DNA of 64,000 nt from Pseudonocardia abyssalis (GTDB taxonomy: Bacteria > Actinomycetota > Actinomycetes > Mycobacteriales > Pseudonocardiaceae), in NCBI RefSeq assembly GCF_019263705.2, contig NZ_JADQDK010000001.1:3658001-3722000 (forward strand), read 5' to 3'. Below are positions 8,486 through 17,853 of this stretch, piece by piece. Under the pieces are notes generated by a model, which ran no database searches, was not told the DNA's origin, and saw only the letters and a list, made by a program, of their open reading frames with translations. Position numbers and translations under genes: made by a program. Numbering within the stretch: the first letter of the stretch is position 1; each line of letters opens with the position of its first letter.

Positions 8486-10121
8486 CCGGCCGTCCCCCAG
8501 TCCGTTCCCCAGTGTGTCGCGCGCAGCCTATCGTCACCGTTTCGTCAGACACGCCGGGCGGGGCGCGCACGACCGCGGAGGAGGATGGGGGCGTGAGCAC
8601 GACGACCACCCACCCGACACCCGTCGTCCCCCGCCGCACGGCCGCGGCGATCGGGGTGCTCGCCGTCGCCGCCGCGCTGGCCGCCGGGCACCTCGTCGCG
8701 GGTCTGGTCTCCCCCGCGTCGTCGCCGTTCCTGGCCGTCGGCAACGGGGCGATCGCCCTGGCGCCGCAGTGGCTCGTCGAGTTCGCGAAGTCCGCGTTCG
8801 GCGTCGCCGACAAGCCCGTGCTGCTCGCCGGGATGGCGGTCGTCCTGCTCGCGGCGGCGGTCGGCGTCGGGCTCGCGTCGCGCGAGCGGCCGCGGCCCGG
8901 CACCCGGGCGCTGACCGGGCTCGGGCTGCTCGGCTTCGCCGCCGTCGCACTGTCCCCCGCGTTCACCCCCGTCGACCTGCTCGCCCCCGCGGCGGCCGCG
9001 GGCGTCGGCGTCCTGGCGCTGCGCAGGCTGCACGCGCTCGCGCTCCCCGCGGCCCCCCGTGCGGGGACCGGGATGGACCGCCGCACGGTGCTGACCGGCA
9101 CGTCGGCCCTCGTCGGGTTCGGCGCGCTCGCCGCGGGCGGGCTGGGTCAGCTCCTCGGCGGACGCCTCACCGGCTCGCGCGACGAGGTGACGGCGCGGCT
9201 GCGCGGACTGGCGCTGGCCGAGCGCGCCCCGGCCATCCCCGCGGGGGCCGCGTTCCCCGAGGTGGGCACGCCGACGTTCCTGACGGCCAACGCCGACTTC
9301 TACCGCATCGACACCGCGCTGCGGATCCCCACGCAGACCGCGGCGGACTGGTCGCTGCGCATCCACGGCATGGTCGACCGCGAGCTCACCCTGACCTTCG
9401 ACGACCTGCTCGCCCGCCCGCTGCTGGAGCGCACGGTCACGATGATCTGCGTGTCCAACGAGGTGGGCGACGACTACATCTCCACCTCGAACTTCACCGG
9501 CGTCGACCTGCGGGAGATCCTGCTGGAGGCCGGCATCGCCCCCGGGGCCGACCAGGTGCTCTCCACCAGCAGCGACGGCCTGTGGACCGCGGGCACCCCC
9601 GTCGACGTGCTGCTCGAACCCGACCGCGGCGCGCTGCTCGCCGTCGGGATGAACGGCGAGGCCCTGCCGCCCGAGCACGGGTTCCCGGTGCGCATGGTCG
9701 TGCCCGGCCTCTACGGGTACGTGTCGGCGACGAAATGGGTCACCGACCTGGAGGTCACGACGTTCGACCGGAAGCAGGCGTACTGGCTGCAGCGGGGGTG
9801 GGGGCGGCTCGGGCCGGTGAAGACGCAGTCGCGCATCGACGTGCCGAAGGCCGCCGGCAGCACGCCGGCCGGGCGCGTCACCGTCGCCGGGATCGCGTGG
9901 GCCCAGCCGGTCGGGATCAGCCGCGTCGAGGTACGCCTCGACGACGGCCCGTGGACGCCTGCGGAGCTGGCCACCGAGGTCGGAGGCGACACGTGGCGGA
10001 TGTGGCGGGCCGACGTCGTCGCCGCGGCGGGTGCGCACGTCGTGACCGTCCGGGCCACCGACGCGAACGGCGTGACGCAGACCGAGGAGCGCGCCCCGGT
10101 GCTCCCCGACGGCGCCACCGG

Positions 10122-10904
<783 letters not shown>

Positions 10905-10914
10905 CGGGTTCCTC

Positions 10915-11994
10915 TCAGGCCGCGCGCAGGCGGCGGACGAGCACGAGCAGGAAGGGCGCTCCAACGACGGCGGTGACGATCCCCAGCGGCAGCTCCCGCG
11001 GGGAGAACGCCAGCCGCGCGACGACGTCGGCCCAGATCAGGAACGCCGCACCGATGAGCGCGGCGACGGGTAGGACCCGACGGTGCACGCCGCCGACGCA
11101 CAGCCGGGCGACGTGCGGCACGACGAGCCCGACGAAGCCGATCCCGCCGGACACCGCGACCGCGGCACCGGTGCACAGCGCGACGGCGAGCAGGGCGACG
11201 AGCCGCAGGCGGGCCGGATCGGTGCCGAGTGCGCGGGCGGTGTCGTCGCCGACGGCGAGCGCGTCGAAGCGCCGCGACCAGACGAGCAGGAGCCCGAGCG
11301 TGACGACGGTGGTCGACGCGACGACCGTCACCGCGGCCCAGTCGGCCTGGGCGAGCGACCCGAGCAGCCAGAACAGCACCGCACGGGACCCCTCGGGGCT
11401 GTCCGAGGCGAAGATCATGAAGCTGGTGACGGCCTGCAGCACGTAACCCACCGCCACCCCGGCGAGCAGCAGACGCACCGAGGTGACCGCGCCCCCGAGC
11501 CCCGCGACGGCGAACACCAGCCCGATCGCGCCGAGCGCACCGAGGAACGCGCTGCCGGTCAGTGCGCCGCCACCCAGCGCGGAGCCGACGCCGAACAGGA
11601 TCGTCGCCGCCGCCCCGGTCGACGCCCCCGCCGACACCCCGAGCAGGTACGGCTCGGCCAGCACGTTGCGGACCAGGGTCTGCAGCGCGACCCCGGCCAT
11701 CGCGAGCGCCGCTCCGACGGCCGCCCCGAGCAACACCCGGGGCGCCCGGACCAGCCACACGATGCTGTCCTCGGCCGGGCCCCACGTGGCCTGTGCGGGG
11801 AACCCGAGCACGTGGTGCCCGAGGATCGCCGCGACCGTGCCCGGCGGGATCGACACCGGCCCGAACCCGACGGCGAGCGGGACCGTCAGGACCAGCACGA
11901 CGCCGAGCCCGCCGGTCCACAGCGCGGTGTGCCACCGCCGGGCGGCCCGGCCGAGGTCGTCGACGACGGGGGCGGCCAGGACGTCCAGGGTCAC
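10915..11994 (-). CDS. FecCD family ABC transporter permease
   Basis: 359-residue permease with the FecCD/BtuC pattern of about ten helices. Landmarks are LRAPRVLLGAAVGAALAMAG with the coupling region, NVLAEPYLLGVSAGAS, and GGIGFVGLVVPHVARL, the cytoplasmic segment that contacts the ATPase. The length matches family norms. GTG 11994 overlaps the stop of the binding protein (GTGA). With a single permease gene, the transporter should work as a homodimer with the ATPase at 10122-10904. Confidence 0.9.
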   Translation of the reverse strand: MTLDVLAAPVVDDLGRAARRWHTALWTGGLGVVLVLTVPLAVGFGPVSIPPGTVAAILGHHVLGFPAQATWGPAEDSIVWLVRAPRVLLGAAVGAALAMAGVALQTLVRNVLAEPYLLGVSAGASTGAAATILFGVGSALGGGALTGSAFLGALGAIGLVFAVAGLGGAVTSVRLLLAGVAVGYVLQAVTSFMIFASDSPEGSRAVLFWLLGSLAQADWAAVTVVASTTVVTLGLLLVWSRRFDALAVGDDTARALGTDPARLRLVALLAVALCTGAAVAVSGGIGFVGLVVPHVARLCVGGVHRRVLPVAALIGAAFLIWADVVARLAFSPRELPLGIVTAVVGAPFLLVLVRRLRAA

Positions 11995-12959
11995 GGGAGC
12001 GTGGCCAGCTGCGCGGTGAGCTCCTCGAGCCCGTCGACGGCCAGGGTGCCGTGCCCGGAGCGGAAGAAGTCGAGCACCAGGACGTCCCGGTTCACCACGG
12101 CGGGCAGCCCGGCCAGCTCCGGGCGGGACAGCACCGACTCGCGCACCTCCTGCTCGGTCGTGTCGCCGGGCTCGTGGAGGGCCAGCACGACGTCGGGCGC
12201 GGTGCCGATCAGGGCCTCGACGCTCGGCTCGAAGTAGCGCTCCGCCTCCGCGCCGAACACGTTGCCCAGGCCGACCAGCTCCAGCTGCTCGTGCACCATC
12301 CCCAGGTTCCCGTAGGCCCCGAGCGCACTGTCGGGACCGGACACGAACAACGCCACCGCGCTGCGCCCGTCGGGGGCCGCTGCGGAGCGCACCGCCTCGA
12401 CCCGCGCGCGCAGGTCGTCGGCCACGGCGTCGGCGACCCCGGAGGTGCCCAGCGCGGTGCCGATCATCTCGACGTCGGTCGCGACCTCCTCCAGCGCGGA
12501 CCCGGAACGCTGCGACTGGCCCGCGCCGAACCCGCCGCAGTAGCCCGCGACGATCAGCGTCGGGATGCCGAGCTCCGCCAGCTCCTCCGGCGAGGTGCCC
12601 TCCAGGCCGAACGTCACGACGAGGTCCGGGGTCTGCCCGAGGACGAACTCGCGGGAGATGTCGGTGGCGGTGCCGATCGGGGCCTGCGGCCGCGCGGCCA
12701 GCTCGGCCTCCGCGGCGCCGAGCGGCTCGCCCCGCAGCGGCGCGAATGTCGTGATCCGGTCGGCGCCCCCGGCGGCGGCGACGAGCGTGCCCGCCTCCCC
12801 GCCGATGACCATGACCCGCTCGGGAGGTGCGTCGAGGGTGACCTGGCGCCCGCAGTTCTCGACGGTGACGGCGGCCGCCGCGGGTGCGGGCGCGGCCGGG
12901 GCCCCGCAGGCGGCGAGTGCGAGGACGGCCAGCACGGCCGGTCCGAGTCGGTGGAACAT
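11991..12959 (-). CDS. Periplasmic-binding-protein-like lipoprotein for iron/metal chelates
   Basis: 322-residue cluster A-III-type substrate-binding lipoprotein of a FecCD importer. The signal peptide ends in LALAACG with the lipid-attached Cys at about residue 18. The mature part has PPERVMVIGGEAGTLVAA, LGQTPDLVVTFGLEG and a C-terminal lobe with APDVVLALHEPGD. The binding cleft residues cannot be assigned by eye, so the ligand is open. ATG 12959 overlaps the stop of the DUF364 gene (ATGA), which ties transport to the upstream enzymes. Confidence 0.87.
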   Translation of the reverse strand: MFHRLGPAVLAVLALAACGAPAAPAPAAAAVTVENCGRQVTLDAPPERVMVIGGEAGTLVAAAGGADRITTFAPLRGEPLGAAEAELAARPQAPIGTATDISREFVLGQTPDLVVTFGLEGTSPEELAELGIPTLIVAGYCGGFGAGQSQRSGSALEEVATDVEMIGTALGTSGVADAVADDLRARVEAVRSAAAPDGRSAVALFVSGPDSALGAYGNLGMVHEQLELVGLGNVFGAEAERYFEPSVEALIGTAPDVVLALHEPGDTTEQEVRESVLSRPELAGLPAVVNRDVLVLDFFRSGHGTLAVDGLEELTAQLATLP

Positions 12960-13762
12960 CAGGTTTCCTTGTCGGTGTAGAGGTACAGCGCCGTTGGGTC
13001 GGCGCTGAACTGGGAGAACGGGAAGGGCTCCGCGGACACGGCGGAGACGCCGCCGCCGAGGAACGCGCGCGCGACGGCGCTGCCGGTCTGCGCGTAGACG
13101 ATCAGCGGGACGCCCCGGTCGCGGCAGCGGGCCAGGATCGTGTCGAACGTGCCGTTGCCGAGCGTCATGCCGGTGGCGACCACGGCGTCGGCGACGTCGA
13201 GGACCTCCGCCATGTCGGAGGTGACCGGGTCGCCCCACCGGGTCGTGTGCAGGTTGAGGTCGCACGGCAGCGGCTCGGCGCCGCGCTCCCGGATCGCCGC
13301 GACGAGCGGGTCGACCACGCCGATCAGAGCGACGCGGGCGCCGGGCTCGACGTCGAGCAGGCTCGCGACGGCCGCGTCCCGGGCCCGTGCGCGGACCTCG
13401 GGCGGCCCGGCCCTCAGCGTCACGACAGTGGCCGAGGACTCCCGGTGCGGCGCGCCCGAGGCCAGGTAGGCGTCCAACGCGGCGAGCCGCAGCACCGGCG
13501 GCCCGTCGCGCAGCAGGTCGGCGACCGGTGCCCCCGAGGCGTCGGCGCAGATGCCGGGATCCACCTCGCCCGCCTCGAAGCCGCACGCCCCGAACGCCGG
13601 CCCGACCCGGACCAGCAGGTACTGGTTGCGATAGGTCGTCGTGCCACCGGCCAGGCGGGTCCCGTGGTGCACCCAGAAGACGCTGGTGGCGGTCACCTCC
13701 GCGGGCGGCGGCCCGTGGAGGCCGTCGAGGACCTGCTCGACGAGCTCACCCACCCCCTTCAC
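12959..13762 (-). CDS. DUF4213/DUF364 'putative heavy-metal chelation' protein
   Basis: 267-residue protein with the two-part build of this family: an N-terminal DUF4213 (enolase-N-like) half with FWVHHGTRLAGGTTTYRNQY, and a C-terminal DUF364 half with RVALIGVVDPLVAAI, the DLNLHT segment, DAVVATGMTLGNGTFDTIL and late IVYAQTGSAVA. The fold is Rossmann-like and the function is unproven; the family name comes from its co-occurrence with metal importers. GTG 13762 overlaps the PLP gene's stop. In this operon it could bind the metal complex inside the cell or process the chelator. Confidence 0.8.
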   Translation of the reverse strand: MKGVGELVEQVLDGLHGPPPAEVTATSVFWVHHGTRLAGGTTTYRNQYLLVRVGPAFGACGFEAGEVDPGICADASGAPVADLLRDGPPVLRLAALDAYLASGAPHRESSATVVTLRAGPPEVRARARDAAVASLLDVEPGARVALIGVVDPLVAAIRERGAEPLPCDLNLHTTRWGDPVTSDMAEVLDVADAVVATGMTLGNGTFDTILARCRDRGVPLIVYAQTGSAVARAFLGGGVSAVSAEPFPFSQFSADPTALYLYTDKET

Positions 13763-14778
13763 GACGCGACCCGCGCGGGCTGCGCCACCGGCCGGGCCAC
13801 CAGCGGCAGGGCCGACCACGGCGGCTCGAGGTCCTCGACACCGCCGACGACGCGCGGCGCGAGGCCGTCGACCGCCGGGACGTCCTCGTGCCCCGCGTAC
13901 GCCGCGTCGACGTAGCGGTGGCCCGTGTCGGGGGCGAGGAACACGACCGTGCGCCCGGGGGCGAGCGCGCGCTCGTACCGCGCCACCAGGTGGGCCGCCC
14001 CCGACGAGAGGCCGGCGAACACGCCGCTGCGCCGCAGGAGATCGATCGCCCCCGCCCGCGCGTAGGGGAACGCCATCCAGTGCATGCGGTCGTAGAGGTC
14101 GTGGCGGACGTTGCGGAACTCGATCGAGCTCCCGATCCCCGCGATGATCATGTCGGGGTCGGCGGTGTGCTCCGCCCCGAACGTGACGCTGCCGAACGGC
14201 TGCAGGCCGACCAGCTCGACATCGCGCCCGGCCCGGCGCAGGTAGGTCGCGAGCGCGCCCGTCGATGCGCCGGTGCCGACCCCGCCGACGATCGTCAGCG
14301 GGCCCGTCGGCAGGTCGGCGCCGACCGTCTCGGCGACCTCGCGGTAACCGAGGTAGTGCACGCCGTCGTGGTACTGGCGCATCCAGTGGTAGCGCGGGTT
14401 GCGCAGCAGCAGCTCGCCGACACGGTGCACCCGCAGGTTCTGGTCGAGCTTGAGGTCGGTGGAGGACCGGACCTGCTCCAGCGTGGCGCCGAGGATCTCC
14501 AGCTGCAGGCGCAGCGTCCGGTCGATGGTCGTGGAGCCGACGATGTGGCAGCGCATCCCGTAGCGGTGGCACGCGAGGGCGAGAGCGTGGGCGTAGATGC
14601 CGCTGGAGCTGTCGACGAGCGTGTCGCCGCGGCGGACCAGGCCGGACTCGACGAGGTGGCGCACCGCCCCGAGCGCCGAGCGCACCTTCATGACCTCGAA
14701 GCGCAGGCAGACGACGCCGGGTTCGACCAGGATCGGGTCCGGATCGGCGATGGCGTCGGCGTAGTGGGCGTGGATCAC
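13759..14778 (-). CDS. PLP-dependent cysteine synthase-family enzyme, atypical
   Basis: 339-residue fold-type II PLP enzyme. The presumed Schiff-base lysine is in EVMKVRSALGA (about residue 31), the phosphate-binding glycine loop is GGVGTGASTGALATYL (about 185-200), and the C-terminal SGVFAGLSSGAAHL carries the Ser that contacts the pyridine nitrogen. The usual asparagine loop SSGNTG is changed to SSGIYAH, so the substrate is probably not that of ordinary O-acetylserine sulfhydrylase. SbnA-like enzymes of this fold make 2,3-diaminopropionate for siderophores, which is one possible role. GTG 14778 overlaps the methyltransferase stop. Confidence 0.82.
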   Translation of the reverse strand: MIHAHYADAIADPDPILVEPGVVCLRFEVMKVRSALGAVRHLVESGLVRRGDTLVDSSSGIYAHALALACHRYGMRCHIVGSTTIDRTLRLQLEILGATLEQVRSSTDLKLDQNLRVHRVGELLLRNPRYHWMRQYHDGVHYLGYREVAETVGADLPTGPLTIVGGVGTGASTGALATYLRRAGRDVELVGLQPFGSVTFGAEHTADPDMIIAGIGSSIEFRNVRHDLYDRMHWMAFPYARAGAIDLLRRSGVFAGLSSGAAHLVARYERALAPGRTVVFLAPDTGHRYVDAAYAGHEDVPAVDGLAPRVVGGVEDLEPPWSALPLVARPVAQPARVAS

Positions 14779-15515
14779 CGGCTGTCCGGCCGACACAGCG
14801 CGAACAGGTAGGTCTGCACGTCGTCGCCGGGCCAGTCCTCGACGTGCACCACCTCGGCGTCGAACCCCGCGTCCAGGGCGGTCGCGACGACGTCGCGCAG
14901 CGGCGCGGTGTTCGAGACGATCAGGTACACGACGCCGCCGGGCGCGAGCAGGTCGCGCGCGACGAGCTGGCCGAAGAACCGCGCCGCGATGTCGCGCCCG
15001 ACGCACAGGTTGCGCACGATGTCGGGGTCGTCGGACAGCGGCAGCTCGATCGCGGGCGGGTTGAACGTGACGACGTCGACCTGCACGCCGTCCGGGAAGC
15101 CCTCCCAGACGTCGGCGACGACCGGGTACAGCGGCGGACCGTCGGTCCCGACGATCCGCGCGTAGTGCCGGGCCGCGGTGCGGACGCTCTCCGGGTGGAC
15201 GTCGAGGGCGTACACGGCGGACGCCCCGCGCACCCCGGCGACGACGGCCTCGACCCCGAGCCCGGCCCCCATCGCCGCGTACCGCAGGCCCGCGACGGGC
15301 AGCGTGCCGTCGAGCAGCCGGGCGTGCACCAGCCGGCTCGTCCCGCCGGGACGGAACACGCCGGGCGGCAGGTCGAAGTCCCAGCCGTTCCAGGTGTACG
15401 TGCGGTGGTCGTGGATCGCCCGACTCGGGTTGTTGATCGCGCGGATCTCCGCGGGCTGGAGCGTCTGCGGCAGCCGGTCGTGCAGCGCCCAGCTGGAGGC
15501 GCGGGTCGAGGTCAT
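14775..15515 (-). CDS. SAM-dependent methyltransferase with NPP(A/Y)-type motif, first gene of the metal cassette
   Basis: 246-residue class I methyltransferase. The SAM-binding region is LRYAAMGAGLGVEAVVAGVRG (about residues 78-98), followed by the acidic strand VYALDVHPESV and the catalytic motif VTFNPPAIELPLSDD. NPPA/NPPY occurs in enzymes that methylate exocyclic or side-chain nitrogens. The N-terminal part (NNPSRAIHDHRTYTWNGW) is not one I can place. It is the promoter-proximal gene of the unit 15515 to 10122; ATG 15515 follows GAGGGC, and the Zur-like box lies 15-29 bases upstream. A chelator-tailoring or amine-methylating role is an inference. Confidence 0.8.
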   Translation of the reverse strand: MTSTRASSWALHDRLPQTLQPAEIRAINNPSRAIHDHRTYTWNGWDFDLPPGVFRPGGTSRLVHARLLDGTLPVAGLRYAAMGAGLGVEAVVAGVRGASAVYALDVHPESVRTAARHYARIVGTDGPPLYPVVADVWEGFPDGVQVDVVTFNPPAIELPLSDDPDIVRNLCVGRDIAARFFGQLVARDLLAPGGVVYLIVSNTAPLRDVVATALDAGFDAEVVHVEDWPGDDVQTYLFALCRPDSR

Positions 15516-15529
15516 GCCCTCATAGTTAA

Positions 15530-15544
15530 TGACAATGGTTTCCA
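15530..15544. promoter_or_regulatory. Candidate Zur-type operator
   Basis: TGACAATGGTTTCCA matches 12 of 15 positions of TGAAAATGATTTTCA, the Zur box I recall for Streptomyces and related actinobacteria. It lies 15-29 bases upstream of the methyltransferase ATG, a position that would block the promoter of the six-gene cassette when zinc is sufficient. The DedA gene ends on the other side at 15578, so the site can only serve the cassette. Confidence 0.55.
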
Positions 15545-15577
15545 GAACAAGCCTTTACGTGCGCATGGTTATCGTCG

Positions 15578-16237
15578 TCAGGTGTGGGCGACCCCGACGA
15601 GCTCCCGCTCGGGGGCCGCCTCGACGGGCCCCGCCCCGACCACCGCCCGCCTGCGCAGCCGGCGCACCCCCTCCACCACGAACCCGACGGCACTGGCGAA
15701 GCAGAAGCCGACGACGAGCGCGGTCACGGTGTCGTGGGCGAACGCGGCCCCGCCGACGAACCCGAGCACCGCCGACCACGACGCCGAGAGCAGCGTCCCG
15801 GGCACGGTGAAGCCGACGAACCGTGCCGCCGGGTAGCCGGTGGCCCCCGCGGCGAGCGTCGCGACGGTGCGCCCGCCCGGCAGGAACCGGGCCGTGAGCA
15901 GGACCGTTCCGCCGCGGCGGTGCAGCAACCGCTCGGCCCGGTCGTAGTTCTCGGCGCGCCGGCCGTCGGCGGCGTAGCGGGACCGGACCGCGGGCCCGAC
16001 CCCGCGCCCGATCAGGTAGCCCAGGCACTCCCCGAGCAGGGAGCCGAACGCCGCCGCCGCGATCACCGCGAACAGGTTCTGCTCCCCCGTCACCGCCGAC
16101 ACCCCGGCCGCGATGATCAGCGCCTCGCTCGGCACCACCGGCAGCAGCGCATCGACCAGGGCCATCCCGACGATCACCGCGAGCAGCCAGGGTGACGCGA
16201 GTGCGGCCTCGGTGACGAACCGGAGCATGTCGACCAT
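15578..16237 (-). CDS. DedA family membrane protein
   Basis: 219-residue polytopic protein of the DedA/SNARE-associated family, which includes lipid scramblases for undecaprenyl phosphate or phosphatidylethanolamine. Landmarks are DALLPVVPSEALIIAAG (re-entrant loop with the conserved acidic residue), GRGVGPAVRSRY and ARFLPGGRTVATLAAGATG, followed by two or three helices. ATG 16237 follows GAGGCGC at a good distance; longer starts at 16273 lack this. It is not overlapped with either neighbour and is probably a separate transcript. Confidence 0.87.
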   Translation of the reverse strand: MVDMLRFVTEAALASPWLLAVIVGMALVDALLPVVPSEALIIAAGVSAVTGEQNLFAVIAAAAFGSLLGECLGYLIGRGVGPAVRSRYAADGRRAENYDRAERLLHRRGGTVLLTARFLPGGRTVATLAAGATGYPAARFVGFTVPGTLLSASWSAVLGFVGGAAFAHDTVTALVVGFCFASAVGFVVEGVRRLRRRAVVGAGPVEAAPERELVGVAHT

Positions 16238-16318
16238 GCGCCTCAGACTGCCGGGGCCGGCACCCTGATACATCGGTACAAAGACCGAGTCGCCTCGGGG
16301 ATCGCCCCTACTTCCGGC

Positions 16319-17149
16319 TCACCCCACCACGAGCAGCCCCGGGTCGAACGCCGCCCGCGCGGCGACCGACCCCGCCGCGGCATCCACGATCAGCCCGGCG
16401 TCGGCCTCGCGGCCCTTCGGGATCTCGATCGCGGCGCTGTCGGGGCCGTCGCGGTGGGCCATCAGCCAGTCGTAGAGCAGCCAGTCCAGTGCGCACGCGA
16501 CGGCGAGCGGGTCCGCATCGGCCGCCGTCGCCGCCGCCAGCACCGCCCGCAGCGCCTCGCGGTGCTCCTGCAGGGACGCGTCCTTGTTCGTGCCCGAGCT
16601 GTCGAACAGGATCATCGCGAGCGTCAGCGGGAACCGCCGCCCGTCCTCGGTGCGCACGATCCAGCGCCCCCCGAGCCACGGCCGGTCCGGGTCGACCACG
16701 GTCATCTCGCCGAACCCGCCGACGACACCGAGCGCGGGATCGTCGAGCCGCCCGTCGAACGGGGCCGGGCCGAGCAGGTCCAGCGGCCGGCGCGCGCGGA
16801 TGGCGAGCAGCGCGGCGGTGCCGACGATCTGCCCGGCCCGGAGCTCCGCCCCCGTGCCGAGCAGCGCCAGACCGGCGGCGTACTCGTGACACAGGCGGTC
16901 GACCGCCCGGTGCAGCTCACGCAGCCCGTCCCGTTCCCCGGCCGACGGCCGGCGCCCGCCGCCGAGCACCTCGCCGAAGCGCCCGGCCGCGATGATCAGG
17001 GCGTCGTCGAGCGCCTCGAGGTGGGTGGACACCAGCCGGTCCGGCTCGTCGTCGGTGCGCATGAGCGCGGGCAGCGAGATCGGCCGCCCCGCCGGGGTGG
17101 CCCAGTGGAACCCGACCTGCCCCTCGTCCTGCACGATCCGCGGCCTCAC
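16319..17149 (-). CDS. Uncharacterised protein at the end of the hydrogenase operon
   Basis: 276 residues, soluble, no signal peptide or membrane segment, and no domain that I recognise. Notable stretches are FGEMTVVDPDRPWLGGRWIV, GRRFPLTLAMILFDSSGTNK and ALDWLLYDWLMAHRDG. The only cysteines lie at about residues 86 and 217, so it does not look like an iron-sulfur protein. GTG 17149 overlaps the stop of the DUF6390-like gene by 4 bp, which links it to the hydrogenase maturation genes. It may serve hydrogenase assembly or a function specific to group 1h enzymes, but this rests on position only. Confidence 0.7.
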   Translation of the reverse strand: MRPRIVQDEGQVGFHWATPAGRPISLPALMRTDDEPDRLVSTHLEALDDALIIAAGRFGEVLGGGRRPSAGERDGLRELHRAVDRLCHEYAAGLALLGTGAELRAGQIVGTAALLAIRARRPLDLLGPAPFDGRLDDPALGVVGGFGEMTVVDPDRPWLGGRWIVRTEDGRRFPLTLAMILFDSSGTNKDASLQEHREALRAVLAAATAADADPLAVACALDWLLYDWLMAHRDGPDSAAIEIPKGREADAGLIVDAAAGSVAARAAFDPGLLVVG

Positions 17150-17853
17150 CGTGCCTCACCGGACCGCAGCCGGGCCGTCGTCGCGGCCAGGTGGTGCCGC
17201 GTCGTGCGCTCCAGGTCCGTGGCCTGCTCGACCGTCAGGCGGTCGCACAGCCACTCCCAGTGCAGGGCCACCGTGTCCCCCACCTCGACGCCGACGAGCA
17301 CGTGGTCCGCCTCGATCCGTTCCGGGGCCGGGGATCCGAGGGTGAGCGCAGCACCGTCCCAGTCCAGGCGGCGGCTCTCCACCTCCACCCCGTCGGCCGT
17401 GCGGGTGAGCACCGTCCCCCAGCGGATCCGGCAGCTGTCGAGGACGTGCCGGGGATGGTCGAGACCGGTGTCGAGCAGGCGCGACCACGGGTAGACGGCG
17501 AACACGTGGAAGCCGTGGTCCCCGGACGCACCGGACAGCAGGTCCGGCGTCAGGTGGCCCCAGTAGTGCCCCGCCTGCGGCCCGATGATCTCCAGCAGGT
17601 CCGTGCCGAACCGGGCCCCGTCGACACCGGTGTCGCGGCCCAGCCAGTACGCCTCGACCAGCCGGGCGTCCAGGGGGTCCGCGGTGCCGGTGAGCCGGGC
17701 GAGCACCCGCAGGTAGGGCCACGCCCCGGAGAACCGGGTCGCGGCCGCCCGGACCTCCCGCTCCGTCGACCCCAGCCCGGTGGGCGGCCCGCAGAACCCC
17801 AGCGCGTTGGGGGCCAGCGCGTAGCGGGCGAAGAGCTCAACCCCCGCTGACAA
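17146..17853 (-). CDS. DUF6390-like protein in the hydrogenase operon
   Basis: 235-residue soluble protein that I tentatively match to DUF6390, an actinobacterial family of unknown function. It opens with GVELFARYALAPNALGFCGPP and contains EAYWLGRDTGVDGARFGTDLLE, GHYWGHLTPDLL, HVFAVYPWSRLLDTG, and late VALHWEWLCDRLT. The best start is TTG 17853: GGGAGG lies about 11 bases upstream and no ATG or GTG is available near the fold start. It overlaps the end of hypD by 17 bp in another frame, implying coupled translation. The conserved His and Trp residues might bind a metal, but no motif is diagnostic. Confidence 0.72.
   Translation of the reverse strand: MSAGVELFARYALAPNALGFCGPPTGLGSTEREVRAAATRFSGAWPYLRVLARLTGTADPLDARLVEAYWLGRDTGVDGARFGTDLLEIIGPQAGHYWGHLTPDLLSGASGDHGFHVFAVYPWSRLLDTGLDHPRHVLDSCRIRWGTVLTRTADGVEVESRRLDWDGAALTLGSPAPERIEADHVLVGVEVGDTVALHWEWLCDRLTVEQATDLERTTRHHLAATTARLRSGEAR

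Noticed and set aside
6804..9101. Very long frame on the - strand across the DUF5753 regulator, methyltransferase and oxidoreductase
   Set aside because: It crosses three supported genes on both strands and has no conserved motif.
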